Counted from the first letter of the stretch, positions 1 to 7,523 are shown. The stretch is 64,000 nucleotides of DNA from an uncultured Verrucomicrobiota bacterium (GCA_937872895.1 CALMUP010000051.1:1-64000), one strand, 5' to 3'. Notes: a model not told the origin generated them from the sequence alone. Program-made: numbers and translations.

Positions 1-217
1 TCCAACACACCCTAACCGCCTGCCCCGTGATGGAGGGGCAACCTCCGCGTTGCCCTCACCGCGTCGGGAACACACCCCGCCTCCACCGCCCGCACTTCAC
101 CCTCCGGCACGAGGGCAAACCGCACGCCTTTCGCCGAACCGGTCTCGCGGGAGCTCGACCCTCCAACACACCCTAACCGCCTGCCCCGTGATGGAGGGGC
201 AACCTCCGCGTTGCCCC
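1..217. repeat. Direct repeat pair of about 56 bases
   Basis: A stretch beginning TCCAACACACCC at position 1 recurs almost unchanged at about 162-217, with roughly 105 bases of different GC-rich sequence between the copies. Each copy contains a small inverted repeat (GGGGCAACC / GGTTGCCC-like). No convincing gene covers the region; the short open frames here are low-complexity Pro/Arg-rich. Confidence 0.7.
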
Positions 218-308
218 TTTTGCGAGGAGATAGAACCGTCGATGCACGCCGAGATCACGTCGGTCTGTGGGCTAAACGCGTTGGCACATCGCCAACGGAA
301 CGGATAGC

Positions 309-1325
309 CTACAACAATTCGCCCTGCCGGGCCGACGGCTTGAGGCCGAACTTCGCGTAGCAGCGTTCGGTGGCTACGCGGCCCTGGGGGGTGCGCTTGA
401 GGTAACCTTCCTGGATCAGGAACGGCTCGTAGACTTCCTCGAGCGTGCCGGACTCCTCGCCGACCGAGACGGCCAGCGAGTTGATGCCGACCGGACCGCC
501 CGAGAACTTGTGCAGGATCGTCTCGAGGATACGCTTGTCCATCTCGTCGAGCCCGTGTTCGTCAATATCCAGCATCGACAACGCCTTGTCCGCGACCGCC
601 CGATCAATCTTGTTCCCCGCCTTGACCTGCGCGTAGTCGCGCACCCAGCGCAACAGGTTGTTGGTTATGCGCGGCGTACCGCGCGACCGGCGCGCCACCT
701 CGGCCGCCCCCTCCTCGTCGATGTCCACGTTGAGGATGCGCGACGAACGGTGCACGATCTTCTTCAGGTCCTCGGCATCGTAGTAGTCCAGCCGGTTGGT
801 CAATCCGAACCGCGACCGCAGCGGGGCCGACAGCAGGCCGCTGCGCGTGGTCGCGCCGATCAGCGTGAACTTCGGGATGTTCAGCCGGACCGACCGAGCG
901 TTCGCCCCCTGGTCGATCATGATGTCGATCACGTAGTCCTCCATCGCCGAGTACATGTACTCCTCAACCGTGCGCGGAAGCCGGTGGATCTCGTCGATGA
1001 ACAGGATGTCGCCCCGCTCCATGTTGGTCAGCATGCCGGCGAGATCGCCCGGCTTGTCGATGACCGGACCGGAGGTCGACTTGATGTTCACCCCCATCGC
1101 CTCGGCGACGATGTAGGCCAAGGTGGTCTTGCCTAGGCCGGGCGGACCGACCAGCAGCAGGTGGTCGAGCACATCGTTGCGGCCCTTGGCGGCCTGCACG
1201 AACAACTCCAGCCGCTCGCGGATCTTCGCCTGCCCCACGAAATCGGTAAACCGCCCCGGCCGCAGGCTGATGTCGAACTCCGTGTCGGCCTTGTTCAACG
1301 TGTCGGTGATGAAACGATCGGTCAT
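309..1325 (-). CDS. ruvB: Holliday junction branch-migration helicase RuvB
   Basis: RuvB is the hexameric AAA+ motor that, with RuvA, drives Holliday junction branch migration in recombination repair. The 338-residue product has the full family layout: Walker [10 protein letters not shown] near residues 60-68, Walker B with DEIH near 111-114, the sensor-1 GATTRSG motif, and the C-terminal winged-helix domain ending in GELL. I start at ATG 1325 because MTDRF fits the family N-terminus; the frame stays open upstream into repeat DNA and that extension looks spurious. RuvA lies upstream on the same strand, about 850 bases away behind repeats, which is unusual for a pair that is normally adjacent. 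Confidence 0.97.
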   Translation of the reverse strand: MTDRFITDTLNKADTEFDISLRPGRFTDFVGQAKIRERLELFVQAAKGRNDVLDHLLLVGPPGLGKTTLAYIVAEAMGVNIKSTSGPVIDKPGDLAGMLTNMERGDILFIDEIHRLPRTVEEYMYSAMEDYVIDIMIDQGANARSVRLNIPKFTLIGATTRSGLLSAPLRSRFGLTNRLDYYDAEDLKKIVHRSSRILNVDIDEEGAAEVARRSRGTPRITNNLLRWVRDYAQVKAGNKIDRAVADKALSMLDIDEHGLDEMDKRILETILHKFSGGPVGINSLAVSVGEESGTLEEVYEPFLIQEGYLKRTPQGRVATERCYAKFGLKPSARQGELL

Positions 1326-1413
1326 GACGCCACTATGCGGAACCCCCCGCCAAGATTCAACCGCCAACATAACCCCGCCAGCCAAGAAACGTGGTTCATG
1401 TCCATCCAGAAGA

Positions 1414-1838
1414 GTTAACCACGGATAGACACGGATGAACACGGATTCGGCGGATGCTATGGCGAATACGTCGATGGTTTGATTTTTCTGTCCTGAATGA
1501 GACGGTATCACCCAAACACCCCACATCCGTGTTCATCCGTGGTTTCGTCTATTTCTAAAGAGTTAACCACGGATAGACACGGATGAACACGGATTCATTT
1601 GATTCTTTTCGTCCTGAACGGGACAGCATCATCCATAAACACACCATATTCGTGTCTATTCGTGTCCATTCGTGGTTCACACCCATGCAGAGGGGACAAC
1701 CACGAATGAACACCAATCAACACGAATTCAACGGATCTTAAGGTGAAACATCGATGCCTGGATTTCCCCGACCTTGAACGGGATGGCATCACCCAACCCA
1801 TCCCCATCCGTGTTCATCGGTGTCCATCCGTGGTTCAC
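1414..1838. repeat. Three tandem ~130-base elements with terminal inverted repeats
   Basis: Three head-to-tail units (about 1414-1547, 1557-1680 and 1695-1838) each begin with a form of AACCACGGATAGACACGGAT and end with its complement (CATCCGTGTTCATCCGTGGT type). Between the ends, the units share a core in which a CCTGAAYGGGA-like stretch is followed by GGCATCACCCAA-like sequence. The third unit is more diverged (CACGAATGAACACC). Each unit can fold into a hairpin. No gene is visible. The ACCACGGAT phrase is, to my recollection, common between genes in PVC-type genomes; I cannot check that here. Confidence 0.75.
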
Positions 1839-1917
1839 CCTTTTCATGTTTCGGGGTGAATACGACCATCTCCGCTGCCTTGCGACCATGTGGCAGACCA
1901 TCATACGACCGGGTAGG

Positions 1918-2142
1918 GATGATGCCCCGGCTTTATCGGCGAGCGAAGCGAGACGATGCGTGACCACCTGGAGGCTTCGGGTAATCCCGCTGAAAGCGGG
2001 ATTAGCGGATTGGTGGTCGGATGTGCCCTGATTTCAAGGCGGAGCAGCGGGGGCTGGACTCAAGTCCGCCCCCGTTGCTCCAACGCAGAAAGCGGGGTAC
2101 ATCCGGCCGCCGATCCGCGGCCCGAAGCATCCAGGTATCATC
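1918..2142. repeat. Long hairpin-forming element, copy 1
   Basis: An imperfect palindrome of about 170 bases spans 1964-2137. CACCTGGAGGCTTCGGG pairs with CCCGAAGCATCCAGGT, and the centre GGAGCAGCGGGGGC pairs with GCCCCCGTTGCTCC. Nested in one arm is a perfect small hairpin at 1982-2004 (TAATCCCGCT / AGCGGGATTA). A conserved 45-base lead (1918-1963) precedes it, and the ends GGATGAT / ATCATCC are themselves inverted. A second copy lies at 13112-13338. The structure resembles a MITE or REPIN-like element; no protein is encoded. Confidence 0.75.
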
Positions 2143-2176
2143 CAACACCGCCGCAACCCGCGCGTCGCCGCGATGC

Positions 2177-2776
2177 CTAGCGCTGGGCGAGGGAGCGGCG
2201 GATGAGGTCCTCGACAGGGGCGTCGGGCCCCGCCTTCTCGGCCGCCTTGCGGGCCATGGCGAGCGCGTCCTGCTGCTTGTAGCCGAGGGCAATGAGGGCC
2301 ATGACGGTGTCGCGCAGACGCACCTCCGACGGCATGGCCTCGTCGGCCCCGGCGACCGCCTCCAGCGCCTCGCCGGCGCTGATCTTGTCCTTGAGCTCGA
2401 CCACGATCCGCTCCGCCGTCTTTTTGCCGATGCCGGAAATGCCGCTGAGTCGTTTGATATCCGCCCCGACGATGCTCGCCTTGAGCTCGCGCACCGACAT
2501 GCCGCTCAACGCGGCGAGGGCGATCTTCGGACCGATGCCGCTGACCGCGAGCAACCGGTTGAACAAATCACGTTCGTCCCCGGTGGCGAAGCCGTACAGC
2601 AGGTGCGCATCCTCGCGCACATGGTGGTAGGTCAGTACCTTGACCGGTTCATCGACCATCGGCAGCCGGTCGTAGGTGCTCAACGGGATGAACACCTCGT
2701 AGCCGATGCCGCCGACGTTCACCACCGCGCGCTCGGGCTCCTTCTCGACCAACACGCCATGGACGAAGGTGATCAT
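2177..2776 (-). CDS. ruvA: Holliday junction DNA-binding protein RuvA
   Basis: RuvA forms the tetramer that clamps the four-way junction and loads RuvB. The 199-residue product has the N-terminal OB-fold (MITFVHGVLVEK...GGIGYEVFIP), a central pair of helix-hairpin-helix motifs (VSGIGPKIALAAL and ISGIGKKTAERIVVEL) and a C-terminal three-helix domain (LIALGYKQQDA) that contacts RuvB. Length matches the family. The cupin gene ends 7 bases upstream, so ruvA is probably the last tight member of the receiver-thioredoxin-cupin-ruvA run. Confidence 0.97.
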   Translation of the reverse strand: MITFVHGVLVEKEPERAVVNVGGIGYEVFIPLSTYDRLPMVDEPVKVLTYHHVREDAHLLYGFATGDERDLFNRLLAVSGIGPKIALAALSGMSVRELKASIVGADIKRLSGISGIGKKTAERIVVELKDKISAGEALEAVAGADEAMPSEVRLRDTVMALIALGYKQQDALAMARKAAEKAGPDAPVEDLIRRSLAQR

Positions 2777-2783
2777 GCGCGGA

Positions 2784-3050
2784 TCAGGCCACCTGGTAGC
2801 GCTTGCGGATCGGCTTGAGCACCCGCCAGGTGCAGGTCATGCCGACCGGGAAGGTCACGAAGTCGCCCTTGCCGAACCGGTAGGTCTCGCCGTAGGCCTC
2901 GACTTCCGCCTCGCCGTCGAGGATGTAGCACTGCTCCTCGCCGTCGTAGGACCAGTCGAAGGTCGAGACCTCCTTGGTCCACACCGGCCACGAGAACACC
3001 CCCATCGCGATCAACTGGTCATCGGTCTTCTTTTCCACCAAAACGTCCAT
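2784..3050 (-). CDS. Small single-domain cupin protein
   Basis: An 88-residue protein that is almost entirely one cupin barrel of the Cupin_3 (DUF861) type. Visible hallmarks are WSYDGEEQCYILDGEAEV (cupin motif 1) and GDFVTFPVGMTCTWRVL (motif 2). Members of this group are often annotated as 'ethanolamine utilization EutQ-like' or simply cupin, and the substrate cannot be inferred. It sits between the thioredoxin gene (19 bases upstream) and ruvA (7 bases downstream), suggesting one transcript without implying a shared function. Confidence 0.85.
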   Translation of the reverse strand: MDVLVEKKTDDQLIAMGVFSWPVWTKEVSTFDWSYDGEEQCYILDGEAEVEAYGETYRFGKGDFVTFPVGMTCTWRVLKPIRKRYQVA

Positions 3051-3069
3051 GGCTATCTCCCGCCGCGCG

Positions 3070-3534
3070 TCAGGGCGCAGCCTTCCCGAGTTGTTGTTCG
3101 ATCCATTGCACCAGCGATTCCTTGCGCATCGCCCCTTCGTGCACCCCCACCGCCTGTCCGCCGCGAAACAGCATCAGCGTCGGCAAGGCGCGCACCTGGA
3201 ACCGCTGGGCCAGCCCTTGGGCGTCGTCGGTATTGACCTTGACCACGCGCAGGGTGTCGGCCTGTTGGGTGGCGACCTCCGTGAGGATCGGTTCCATGAA
3301 CCGGCAGGGCGGGCACCAGGAGGCCCAGAAATCGACCAGCACCGGCGTCTCCGCGGCGAGCACGAGCTGGTTGAACTCGGCATCGGTCACGGCATGGCGG
3401 ATCGGCGACGCGGCGGCGTCACCGGTTGCGGCGGCGGCCGGTGCGGCCGGCGGTTCCTGGCGCGAGCAGGCGGCGATCGCCAACGCGGCGATCGTCGTGC
3501 AGAAAAGACGGATGGATAACAGGGATTTCGTCAT
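3070..3534 (-). CDS. Lipoprotein thioredoxin
   Basis: A 154-residue thioredoxin-fold protein with a lipoprotein signal: positively charged MTKSLLSIR, a hydrophobic stretch and a lipobox-like LAIAAC followed by SRQE. A Pro/Ala-rich linker follows, then the thioredoxin domain with LVDFWASWCPPCRFMEPIL (redox centre WCPPC, compared with WCGPC in classical thioredoxin) and the cis-proline region VRALPTLMLFRGG. It is expected to act as a membrane-anchored oxidoreductase outside the cytoplasm. The CPPC centre is more usual in TlpA/ResA-like thiol-disulfide proteins than in cytosolic TrxA. Confidence 0.9.
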   Translation of the reverse strand: MTKSLLSIRLFCTTIAALAIAACSRQEPPAAPAAAATGDAAASPIRHAVTDAEFNQLVLAAETPVLVDFWASWCPPCRFMEPILTEVATQQADTLRVVKVNTDDAQGLAQRFQVRALPTLMLFRGGQAVGVHEGAMRKESLVQWIEQQLGKAAP

Positions 3535-3559
3535 GGATCGGACTCCGGCTGGTCCCGGT

Positions 3560-3922
3560 TCAACGGGACGGTTTGGGCATGTGCCGTCGCACCAGGTCGA
3601 GGATTTCCTCGGGATAAAACGGCTTCTTCATCACACCGACGACATTCGGGAACTCCGCCAGCTCCTCCGCGGAGAAGTCCGGCGCACCGGCCATGATGAT
3701 CACCGGCAGGCGGATCCCGTCCGCCGCCATCAGCATCAGCAGGCCCGCTCCGTTGATCCCCGGCATCAGCAGGTCGAGCAACATGCCGCGGCAGGTCTGG
3801 CCCTTCAGGATTCCGTAGGCCTCCTCGCCGTTCGCAGCGATGCGGACGCCGTACCCTTCCCGGGTCAGCACATCCTTCATCACCTGCGTGATGGCATGGT
3901 CATCGTCGACAATCAGGATCAT
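3560..3922 (-). CDS. Single-domain response regulator (receiver only)
   Basis: A 120-residue CheY-like receiver with no output domain. The acidic pocket is present (VDDDH at residues 5-9), the phospho-acceptor is D50 in MLLDLLMPG, and the conserved lysine is K100 in MKKPFYP. The position normally holding Ser/Thr on strand 4 is alanine (A78 in VIIMAGA), so the usual phosphorylation-driven Thr/Tyr switch may be altered. No histidine kinase is nearby. It could be a phospho-relay intermediate or act by protein contact. It precedes the thioredoxin gene by about 25 bases. Confidence 0.9.
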   Translation of the reverse strand: MILIVDDDHAITQVMKDVLTREGYGVRIAANGEEAYGILKGQTCRGMLLDLLMPGINGAGLLMLMAADGIRLPVIIMAGAPDFSAEELAEFPNVVGVMKKPFYPEEILDLVRRHMPKPSR

Positions 3923-3982
3923 GGCTGCAGTTCCATGGAATCAGCTTACGGTGGTCGGCGCGCTTTGTCACGCCCCGAGGGG

Positions 3983-4024
3983 AAAAACGAAAAGCAGCCG
4001 CGTTCCGAACGGAACGCCGGCTGC
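3983..4024 (-). terminator. Rho-independent terminator of the small basic gene
   Basis: On the minus strand, GCAGCCGGCGTTCCG loops back onto CGGAACGCGGCTGC (positions 4024-3994), followed by a T-rich run (the A-rich stretch 3983-3993 on the plus strand). This is a textbook intrinsic terminator placed about 35 bases after the stop of the 38-residue basic protein at 4059-4175, and it supports that gene being a separate transcription unit. Confidence 0.9.
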
Positions 4025-4058
4025 CTTGTGTACCGAACGAAGCCTGGGTCAGGCGGTC

Positions 4059-4175
4059 TTAGGCGCTCTTGGCCGGGGCCTTGGTTTTCTTGGCCTCGTT
4101 CCGACGCTGTTTCAGACGCTTGACGCGGCGCAGACGCGCAGCACGCTTAACACGAACTCGAAGATTTTGTCCCAT
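4059..4175 (-). CDS. Very small, highly basic protein (38 residues)
   Basis: A 38-codon frame from ATG 4175 to TAA 4059 encodes MGQNLRVRVKRAARLRRVKR at its start and ends KKTKAPAKSA. About half of the residues are Arg or Lys, and a helical leucine/valine spacing is visible. It is followed by a strong terminator and stands alone between repeat DNA and the receiver gene, so it looks like a real expressed gene rather than a chance frame. The composition resembles small ribosomal proteins (bL34, bS21, Thx types) or a nucleic-acid chaperone, but I do not recognise the family. It is short enough for automatic gene callers to miss. Confidence 0.7.
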   Translation of the reverse strand: MGQNLRVRVKRAARLRRVKRLKQRRNEAKKTKAPAKSA

Positions 4176-4259
4176 AGTGGCGCGGAGATTAGTCACACCC
4201 CACCCGCTCGTCAATCCCACAATTTACCCCCCTGCCCCCCTTCCCCGGTCACCCTGACC

Positions 4260-4925
4260 CGCCACCTCCCCTCTTCCTTGAACGTTGAATGTTGGAAGTT
4301 GAAAGTTGAAAGTTGGAAGTTCGCCCGCCAACGCCGCCCCCGCCTCCCATCCGCGGTTCAATCTCTCTGCGTCATCAGCGAACTCGGCGGTTCCTCCACT
4401 CCGCTCGCCCCCTCGCCCTTGAAAGTTGGAAGTTGAACGTTGGAAGTTGGAAGTTGGAAGTTGGAAGTTGAAAATTCGCCCGCCAACGCCGCCCCCGCCT
4501 CCCATCCGCGTTCATCCGCGCCATCCGCGGTTCAATCTCTCTGCGTCCTCAGCGAACTCAGCGGTTCCTCCACCCCACTCGCCCACCTAACCGCCCGCTT
4601 CACCGGAACCCCCGACCCGACCCGCCCCCCACACGCCCCGGCTCTCAACGCAAAGCCGCCAAGGCGCAAAGGCGAAGAACCGAAAAAGCATCAGCCGCTT
4701 CCATGATTGAATGTTGGCTGTTGCATGTTGCATGTTGTCCGCCAAAGGCGGATCCACCTCTCCTCCCCATCTGCGCATTCAGCGGTTCCTACACCCCGCT
4801 TGTCCACTTAACCGCCCCCCTTCACCGGACACCCTTACCGCCACCTCCCCTCTTCCTTGAACGTTGGAAGTTGGAAGTTGAATGTTGGAAGTTGAACGTT
4901 GTCCGCCAAAGGCGGATCTGTCACG
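4260..4925. repeat. Mosaic of short interspersed repeats (no gene)
   Basis: Two phrase types alternate. One is a near-tandem run of GTTGGAAGTTGAA-like 7-mers and 13-mers (4278-4321, 4420-4475, 4700-4740, 4858-4905). The other is the ATCCGCGGTTCAATCTCTCT phrase followed by GCGTCCTCAGCG and CGGTTCCTCCAC (4340-4410, 4497-4580, 4765-4800). A third phrase, AACGCAAAGCCGCCAAGGCG, lies near 4648. About 250 bases (4497-4745) recur nearly unchanged at 6793-7040. No coding sequence is supported. Confidence 0.75.
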
Positions 4926-4929
4926 GCCG

Positions 4930-5181
4930 TTACTTCGGATTTCGCAGCGCTTCGTTGATGCGGATCAGGTTGTTGTTGATCTCCAGCACAAGAAACGCCA
5001 GGCCGCAGGTGACGACCATGAAGAGAAAGCCGAGCACCAGTCCGACGACCGCTCCGAGGAAGGCACTGCCCCCTTCCTGGGATGCCATGACGCCGCCACC
5101 GATGGTCGCACCCAGCACGACCAAGACCCCGACAACATTCAGAATGACGCTCATGAACCGAACGACGAGATGTCCCAACAT
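4930..5181 (-). CDS. Small two-helix membrane protein
   Basis: An 83-residue protein starting at ATG 5181, chosen because a strong ribosome site GGGGAGGAA lies just upstream; the frame is open further upstream but without such a site. It has two clear hydrophobic helices (about residues 10-32 and 40-66, the second GAVVGLVLGFLFMVVTCGLAFLVLE) and a short polar tail NNNLIRINEALRNPK. I do not recognise the family. It sits at the edge of the accessory region, flanked by repeat phrases on both sides. Confidence 0.75.
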   Translation of the reverse strand: MLGHLVVRFMSVILNVVGVLVVLGATIGGGVMASQEGGSAFLGAVVGLVLGFLFMVVTCGLAFLVLEINNNLIRINEALRNPK

Positions 5182-5301
5182 GTGTATTCCTCCCCGGGAT
5201 GTTTGTGTGATCGGCCCCTTGATCCCCGGATCATCATCAGGACCGACGTTCAACGCAGCACGAACAGCAAACCGCACGCAGAAACCTCACCCTCAAGCTC
5301 C

Positions 5302-5354
5302 GCCTCCCCACCCACCTTAAAACCCCGTTTCAGCCACGAAAAGCGCCGCCAAGG
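5302..5354. repeat. Repeat phrase shared with 7442-7498
   Basis: CCTCCCCACCCACC, then about 10 variable bases, then CCCGTTTCAGCCACGAAAAG and CGCCGCCAAGG. The same order and wording occur at 7442-7498. In both places the phrase lies about 30 bases before a copy of the GGCGATGGTGACCGTCG element on the plus strand. Confidence 0.8.
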
Positions 5355-5383
5355 ACGATTATTGGCGCTGGCTGAACGATAAG

Positions 5384-5447
5384 GCGCTGGAGGTCATGAG
5401 GTTGGCGATGGTGACCGTCGATTGCCCATTTCGATTACCCGTTAAAG
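5384..5447 (-). repeat. Post-gene recurrent element, copy 1
   Basis: The plus strand reads GCGCTGGAGGTCATGAGG then TTGGCGATGGTGACCGTCG, ending ATTACCCGTT. It is one of five related copies in 5.3-9.4 kb. Here it lies about 80-100 bases after the stop of the minus-strand gene at 5526. GGTCA and TGACC within it can pair. Confidence 0.75.
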
Positions 5448-5525
5448 GTCACCAATTCATGGATAGTTATTCGTCATGTACTTCATCAGGCCGTCACCAT
5501 AAAGCATGTCAGATATAGGCCGTGA

Positions 5526-5996
5526 TTACTCTTTTAAAGGGCTAACCCTGTCGCCCCCAGTTACCCTCGACGCGCGTGTTCGGTGAAATTCATGCCATTC
5601 CTTCAGACCGATCCGGTGAAAAGCCCCACCCAGTTTCTTCATCTCGCCTTCGTATTCACGCAACCACATCAGTTCCGCCTCGGGGATAATATCGGTTGGG
5701 ATGACGAATTCGCATCGGACAAAGTTTGCATTCCGCATCAGATTCGGACTCGGTATCAGCGGCCTGCCATCTTTCGTGCTATGAATGATAATGGACGCTG
5801 GCAGTGCGTTGGTCAAATCGGATGATACCGTGAAAATGAAATGAATGCCATTGGTGACATCAGCCGAGACGAGGTCAATCGAAAAGGTGTATTTGTTGGT
5901 CTCGCCTGGATTGAAGCGTAACTCAGCATATCTTGCCTGGGCCTGTAACGAGACGCTCAAGATCACCACCGTTATGACGAGTGCTTGCTTCATCAT
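5526..5996 (-). CDS. Secreted protein of unknown function
   Basis: A 156-residue protein starting at the double methionine MMKQALVITVVILSVSLQAQA, a typical cleavable signal peptide ending near AQA-RYAEL. The start at 5996 is preferred over 6029 because the signal peptide and a GGTGAGA ribosome site follow from it. The mature part is beta-rich with no recognisable motif (YTFSIDLVSADVTNGIHFIF, FVRCEFVIPTDIIPEAEL). It is AT-richer than the flanking housekeeping genes and is followed by a copy of the recurrent post-gene element. Function unknown. Confidence 0.7.
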   Translation of the reverse strand: MMKQALVITVVILSVSLQAQARYAELRFNPGETNKYTFSIDLVSADVTNGIHFIFTVSSDLTNALPASIIIHSTKDGRPLIPSPNLMRNANFVRCEFVIPTDIIPEAELMWLREYEGEMKKLGGAFHRIGLKEWHEFHRTRASRVTGGDRVSPLKE

Positions 5997-6061
5997 CTTC
6001 TCACCGAACAACAAGGCTGTGGTGTACAACGTGTCATTATTAGCCGCATGTTAACCCCGCG

Positions 6062-6355
6062 TCACTTGGCTTGCAGTGCTTCCAAGACTGCATCAGGCCT
6101 TTTTTCCGCAATACGCAAAAGTGCCTGTGCCGGTCCTTCGGGCTTTCTTCGTCCTTGTTCCCAATTTTGTAGAGTTGCCCGACTCACTCCGATCATCATG
6201 GCAAATTGGCTTTGAGACGTATGAAGACGGGTACGAATCCGTTTTATGTCGATTGGATCGTAGGTGAATACCCGGGATGGCTTGCTCTTTTTTAAACGAA
6301 TGTCTTTTGCTTGAGCCAGGCTTTCGAGTAATTCGTTGAATCGTTCTTTTTTCAT
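6062..6355 (-). CDS. HTH antitoxin, HigA-like (XRE family)
   Basis: A 97-residue DNA-binding antitoxin. The XRE-type helix-turn-helix lies in the second half (RTRLHTSQSQFAMMIGVSRA, then TLQNWEQGRRKPEGPA), and the N-terminal part would contact the toxin. It overlaps the upstream toxin gene by four bases (ATGA type), so the two are translationally coupled. The toxin-first order is that of HigBA systems. The antitoxin should neutralise the toxin and repress its own promoter. Confidence 0.88.
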   Translation of the reverse strand: MKKERFNELLESLAQAKDIRLKKSKPSRVFTYDPIDIKRIRTRLHTSQSQFAMMIGVSRATLQNWEQGRRKPEGPAQALLRIAEKRPDAVLEALQAK

Positions 6356-6669
6356 GTGAGTTCCCCTTCCACAATCGAGCGCAAAACGCTCAGTTCCCGC
6401 GCCGACAAGTCATCTTTTTCGTTCTTTCCGTATGCCAGCAGCATGAAAAGTTCATCATCACGGACAAACCAGTAGTAGATGACACGAATTCCGCCGCGTT
6501 TTCCTCGCGACGCTGTCCGCCATCGAATCTTTCGTAGTCCGCCACTGCCGATGATAACGTCTCCTGCAGCCGGATTGAGGCATAATGCCTGTTGAAGCTC
6601 CTTGAACTCGGAATCTGGCAGCAGCGCCATGATCTGCCTGGTGAATACGGACGTTTCAACGAACTTCAT
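6352..6669 (-). CDS. RelE/HigB-2-type mRNA interferase toxin
   Basis: A 105-residue toxin of the RelE fold. I start at the methionine of MKFVETSVFT (6669), because the upstream codons do not look like this family. The core beta-sheet GGLRKIRWRTASRGKRGGIR followed by VIYYWF, and the strand LFMLLAYGKNEKDDLS, are the family hallmarks; basic residues in the first are the likely RNA-contact and catalytic set. Expected action is ribosome-dependent mRNA cleavage when the partner antitoxin at 6062-6355 is lost. Such pairs often stabilise cassettes and islands. Confidence 0.88.
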   Translation of the reverse strand: MKFVETSVFTRQIMALLPDSEFKELQQALCLNPAAGDVIIGSGGLRKIRWRTASRGKRGGIRVIYYWFVRDDELFMLLAYGKNEKDDLSARELSVLRSIVEGELT

Positions 6670-6792
6670 GCCGAAAATATACGCCATTGGCGTACTGCGT
6701 CAAGGGCTCTTAAAGGCTACCATCGTATTCAACGTCATGCATAGCAGGACCGAAACGCTGTGCTGTGCATGGACGGCGAACGGGCCACGGCC

Positions 6793-7126
6793 CCCCTCCC
6801 ATCCGCGTTCACCCGCGCCATCCGCGGTTCAATCTCTCTGCGTACTCAGCGCATTCAGCGGTTCCTCCACCCCGCTCGCCCACCTAACCGCCCGCTTCAC
6901 CGGAACCCCCGACCCGACCCGCCCCCCACACGCCCCGGCCCTCAACGCAAAGCCGCCAAGGCGCAAAGGCGAAGAACCGAAAAGACATCCGCCCCTGCAT
7001 GATTGCATGTTGAATGTTGGATGTTGAACGTTGGAAGTTGTCCGCCAAAGGCGGATCCGCCTCCCATCCGCGTTCATCCGCGCCATCCGCGGTTCAATCC
7101 TTCTGCGTCCTCAGCGAACGCAGCGG
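6793..7126. repeat. Second copy of the mosaic repeat block
   Basis: Positions 6793-7040 repeat 4497-4745 with few differences, including the same order of phrases (ATCCGCGGTTCAATCTCTCT, CCCGACCCGACCCGCCCC, GCCGCCAAGGCGCAAAGGCG, GTTGAATGTTGGATGTTG, GTCCGCCAAAGGCGGATCC). A further ATCCGCGGTTC phrase runs to about 7126. The two copies are direct repeats that enclose the genes from 4930 to 6669. Confidence 0.85.
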
Positions 7127-7127
7127 T

Positions 7128-7421
7128 TCATGCCTGGGTCTGGAAATGATCCACCCAGCAATCGGCCACGAACGACTCCATGCCGGGGGGAATCACCGCG
7201 CGTTTCCAGTCGTCGCCCGCAAACCGGACCAGGGCGTCCTCCCCCGTCCAGTTCGTCAGCAGCAGGTAATCATCCGGCGTCCATTTCGTCGGATACCCGA
7301 CGACGTGGGAAAGATACCCCTCCTTCCCTTTCACCAACGGAACCGACACCTCCCGAAACGCCCGCTCAAACTCCGCCCGAAACGCCGGAACAATCCGCAC
7401 CCGAAAAATCCGTGTAATCAT
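7128..7421 (-). CDS. Antibiotic-biosynthesis-monooxygenase-fold (ABM) protein
   Basis: A 97-residue ferredoxin-like alpha/beta-barrel domain protein of the ABM type: ITRIFRVRIVPAFRAEFERA opens the first strand-helix unit, and YLLLTNWTGEDALVRFAGDD is the typical 'W' strand and helix. Start 7421 is set by the strong GGAGGAGG ribosome site; the longer frame to 7541 only reads through repeat DNA. Relatives include small heme- or quinol-processing monooxygenases and stress proteins that work as dimers. The substrate is unknown. Confidence 0.8.
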   Translation of the reverse strand: MITRIFRVRIVPAFRAEFERAFREVSVPLVKGKEGYLSHVVGYPTKWTPDDYLLLTNWTGEDALVRFAGDDWKRAVIPPGMESFVADCWVDHFQTQA

Positions 7422-7441
7422 GAAAACCTCCTCCGCCCCCC

Positions 7442-7498
7442 GCCTCCCCACCCACCCGCCGTAAACCCCCGTTTCAGCCACGAAAAGCGCCGCCAAGG
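7442..7498. repeat. Repeat phrase shared with 5302-5354
   Basis: CCTCCCCACCCACC, a short variable stretch, then CCCGTTTCAGCCACGAAAAG and CGCCGCCAAGGGCGG. Same architecture as the copy at 5302, again just before a recurrent GATGGTGACCGTCG element. Confidence 0.8.
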
Positions 7499-7523
7499 GC
7501 GGAAATCGACCTTGTTTCAAAGG

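Noticed and set aside
4260-4905. CRISPR-like repetition of short motifs
   Set aside because: Repeats are of unequal length, lie back to back without unique spacers of constant size, and no cas gene is near.
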